Source of the DNA: Polytrichum commune
Lineage: Eukaryota; Streptophyta; Polytrichopsida; Polytrichales; Polytrichaceae
Direction of reading: 5' to 3'
Assembly: GCA_950295325.1 (NCBI GenBank)
Contig: OX485805.1
Span: 3,348,501 to 3,412,500, forward strand
DNA: 64,000 nt
Positions 62,050-64,000 of this stretch are shown here, piece after piece. The position numbers and the translations under genes are program-made. Each line of letters begins with the position of its first letter. The stretch's first letter is position 1. The notes beneath the pieces are model-generated. The model saw only the letters and a program-made list of their open reading frames with translations. It was not told where the DNA came from and made no database searches.

Positions 62050-63508
62050 AATAGTGCATAATCCTACTAGTGCAGGTGAAAAATTTGTGTGGAAATAATT
62101 AGCATGGGCCACACTAGGTCTCTAGTCAAGGTGGAATTAACGTGGGTCCAAGATTTCGGGGGTCTTCCCCTAAGTCTTCATGAAGACTTCCAACCAACAC
62201 ATTGAATGTTGGTTTTAGGATAAAAGTAGCACAAACTAAAACATTCACTCACGTTGATTTTAAGGAGAGAAAAAATTGTGGCCCGTGCTCATTATTTCCT
62301 ACTAGAAATGTAGTGTGGGTTGGAAAATAATGTGATTTACATTAATTCTCATTATGAGAATCAGCGTGGGCCCTAGAAAATTATTGTGGCGCACGGAACA
62401 AGCAATAGAGTGAATTGATTAGAAAATCCAAATCATCCATGTAGCCATTTGTGCATTTGTCTCTTAAGTTTTAATGCTCATCTGAATATTTCTTTTTCAT
62501 TACCAAAGTGATAGATTTGCATACTCATTAAGTGGTCACATAAGTCCCCCCCACCCACCCTGATCATGTTGATTGTTGAGCCTATAATGGTTAGCATATT
62601 ATGAGCATGTAGTTCAATATTTGTTGAACACGTGTATTTTTGACATGTCAATTTCTAGACCCACATCTAATTACGTGCCACTGAAAATATAGGTGTCCAA
62701 AGATCCATCATTATGTTGGAATTAGGCATATCTACCTTATGTGGGCCATCTCTTTGCGGATAACACCTTTGACTCCACATACAATGGTGGTTGTTTGATC
62801 AGACCAGAAATCATCTCATCCGCTTAGGAATGAAGAATCACAAATATTGTCATACGCAAAAGTTGTAAGAAGTCACAATGAAAATATTCTTCTTCTTTAA
62901 CCAGTCACGTAGTAAAACACTTGCAATTGTGTCAACAAATGAGCCTAGAATGGTGTCTATATTTTGAGCATACAGTCCAATCTCATTGCGACACAAGTTT
63001 TCTTATCTTTTTTTCTTCTTCTTTCAAATGTCAGTACATGCTGCCACCTTGCATGTAAGTGTCCAAACCCTTAAACATCAAAAAGACCTTGATTGGGTTT
63101 TTAAAACAACAAAACCGAAATTCAATTTTGAGAATCTCATATTCTTTCATTTCTTAAAATTCCCAAAGACTTTATAAATTGATTTTTCAAGACATGGGAA
63201 AAGGCCATATTCCACGGTCCCACTTCACGGTCCATGGTGTAAACCAGCCCTCAAAGGATTCCTTCTCAAACTCAAGTGGTTCAATTTGTAAATTAGCGGT
63301 CAATTGTCCATGTTTTCATTGATGGGCGTGGTTCGCATGGGAGAGAATCACAACTTAAAGCAAGGCACGAGTCCTTTTGTGATCTTTTGCCCTCCTTTTC
63401 AAAAAGGAAGAAAGCCCCCACCAAATCACACTCTTACACCACCTAAATGCCAATATTAAAGAAACCAAAACCATATTGTTATTGTATTCAAGGAGACCGA
63501 AGGGTGCC
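62050..63508. repeat. AT-rich region with two dispersed-repeat copies
   Basis: Partial copies of the 35.6-kb repeat lie at about 62420-62720 and 62745-63010. The rest is AT-rich with no gene. Confidence 0.5.
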
Positions 63509-63910
63509 ATTCAATGCTCGGGGAGATTTGGTGGTTAGTTGGAGTTTGAGAAATAACCGGTGGAAGTTGGAGACTTCACGAGAATTACCGATCGTTTTAG
63601 AGGAATCTATAGAAGAATATACCTCAAATGGATAAAGCAAAACCGGAAGATGTCAACATGTAACCGGTTGGATTTAGAATCACTAGGATCTTAACCGACT
63701 ATGCCTAAGAACTTCCCAATAGTGATTTTAAATCCAACCGGTTATATGTTGACATCTTCCGGTTTTGCTTTCATTCATTGGGGTATATTCTTCCATAGAT
63801 TCCTCTAAAATGATCGGTAATTCTCCTAAAGTCTCGAACTTCCACCGGTTCTTTCTCAAACTCCACCGGCTCATGTGCAACCAACTGCCGATTCTCCCCG
63901 AGCATTGAAT
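63509..63910. repeat. Foldback pair of the 'ACCGGTTG' repeat
   Basis: The left arm (63509-63685) and right arm (63720-63910) are inverted copies with about 34 bp between them. Shared words: 'attcaatgctcggggaga', 'tggagtttgagaaa.aaccggtggaagtt', 'gagaattaccgatc.ttttagaggaatctat', 'aaaaccggaagatgtcaacat', 'aaccggttggattta.aatcacta'. Together they would fold into a hairpin with stem of about 175-190 bp. Confidence 0.88.
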
Positions 63911-64000
63911 GGCTTTCCCAAGCCCCATGTGAAAAGCGTGGGAGCAAAAGCAAGAGACTCATGCACCTTAACCTTGACGTTTATTCTATGCGGTCGTTAG

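Overview
The window is nuclear DNA of a land plant. The evidence is an interstitial block of plant-type telomere repeat (TTTAGGG, near 55.8 kb), GT-AG introns of 80-2200 bp, a GUN4-type chlorophyll-pathway gene, and plant transposon families (PIF/Harbinger, Tourist-, Stowaway- and CACTA-like MITEs). A five-exon minus-strand gene at 14.7-17.0 kb has what I read as a Dpy-30-like motif, a motif common in ciliary proteins. If that is right, it favours a plant with swimming sperm (bryophyte, lycophyte or fern). I cannot name the species.

Layout. 1-4.8 kb is repeats and intergenic DNA with a tRNA-like SINE and an inverted repeat. 4.9-7.9 kb is a GUN4-like gene (+). 12.1-13.9 kb is an enoyl-thioester/quinone reductase of the MDR family (+), convergent with the Dpy-30-like gene at 14.7-17.0 kb (-). 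17.3-21 kb holds MITEs and a decayed kelch-repeat gene (-). 21.6-23.0 kb is an F-box/kelch gene (-) with a duplicated upstream block. 25.4-33.7 kb is one 8.4-kb PIF/Harbinger transposon with terminal inverted repeats and a TAA target duplication. It carries an intact DDE transposase (+) and, converging on it, a Myb/trihelix-like protein (-) broken by a one-base frameshift. Between the two lies an inverted-repeat region, one arm of which contains a CACTA-type MITE with an 86-bp perfect palindrome.

34.1-39.6 kb is a nine-exon phytanoyl-CoA dioxygenase-family gene (+). 42.4-43.0 kb is an unidentified coiled-coil ORF (+) with a decayed upstream copy. 45.6-47.2 kb is a three-exon Yip1-family gene (+). 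From 47.3 kb to the end I see no convincing gene, only tandem arrays, MITEs, microsatellites, the telomere block and a 30-bp minisatellite.

The host genes belong to unrelated processes (tetrapyrrole metabolism, redox, a possible axonemal protein, ubiquitin ligation, 2-oxoglutarate dioxygenation, vesicle traffic), so there is no operon-like unit. Two themes recur: introns and flanks of several genes contain 200-420-bp tandem duplications, and at least six short inverted-repeat element families occur in several copies each. Exon structures were derived by eye from splice signals, reading phase and family resemblance. No search was run.
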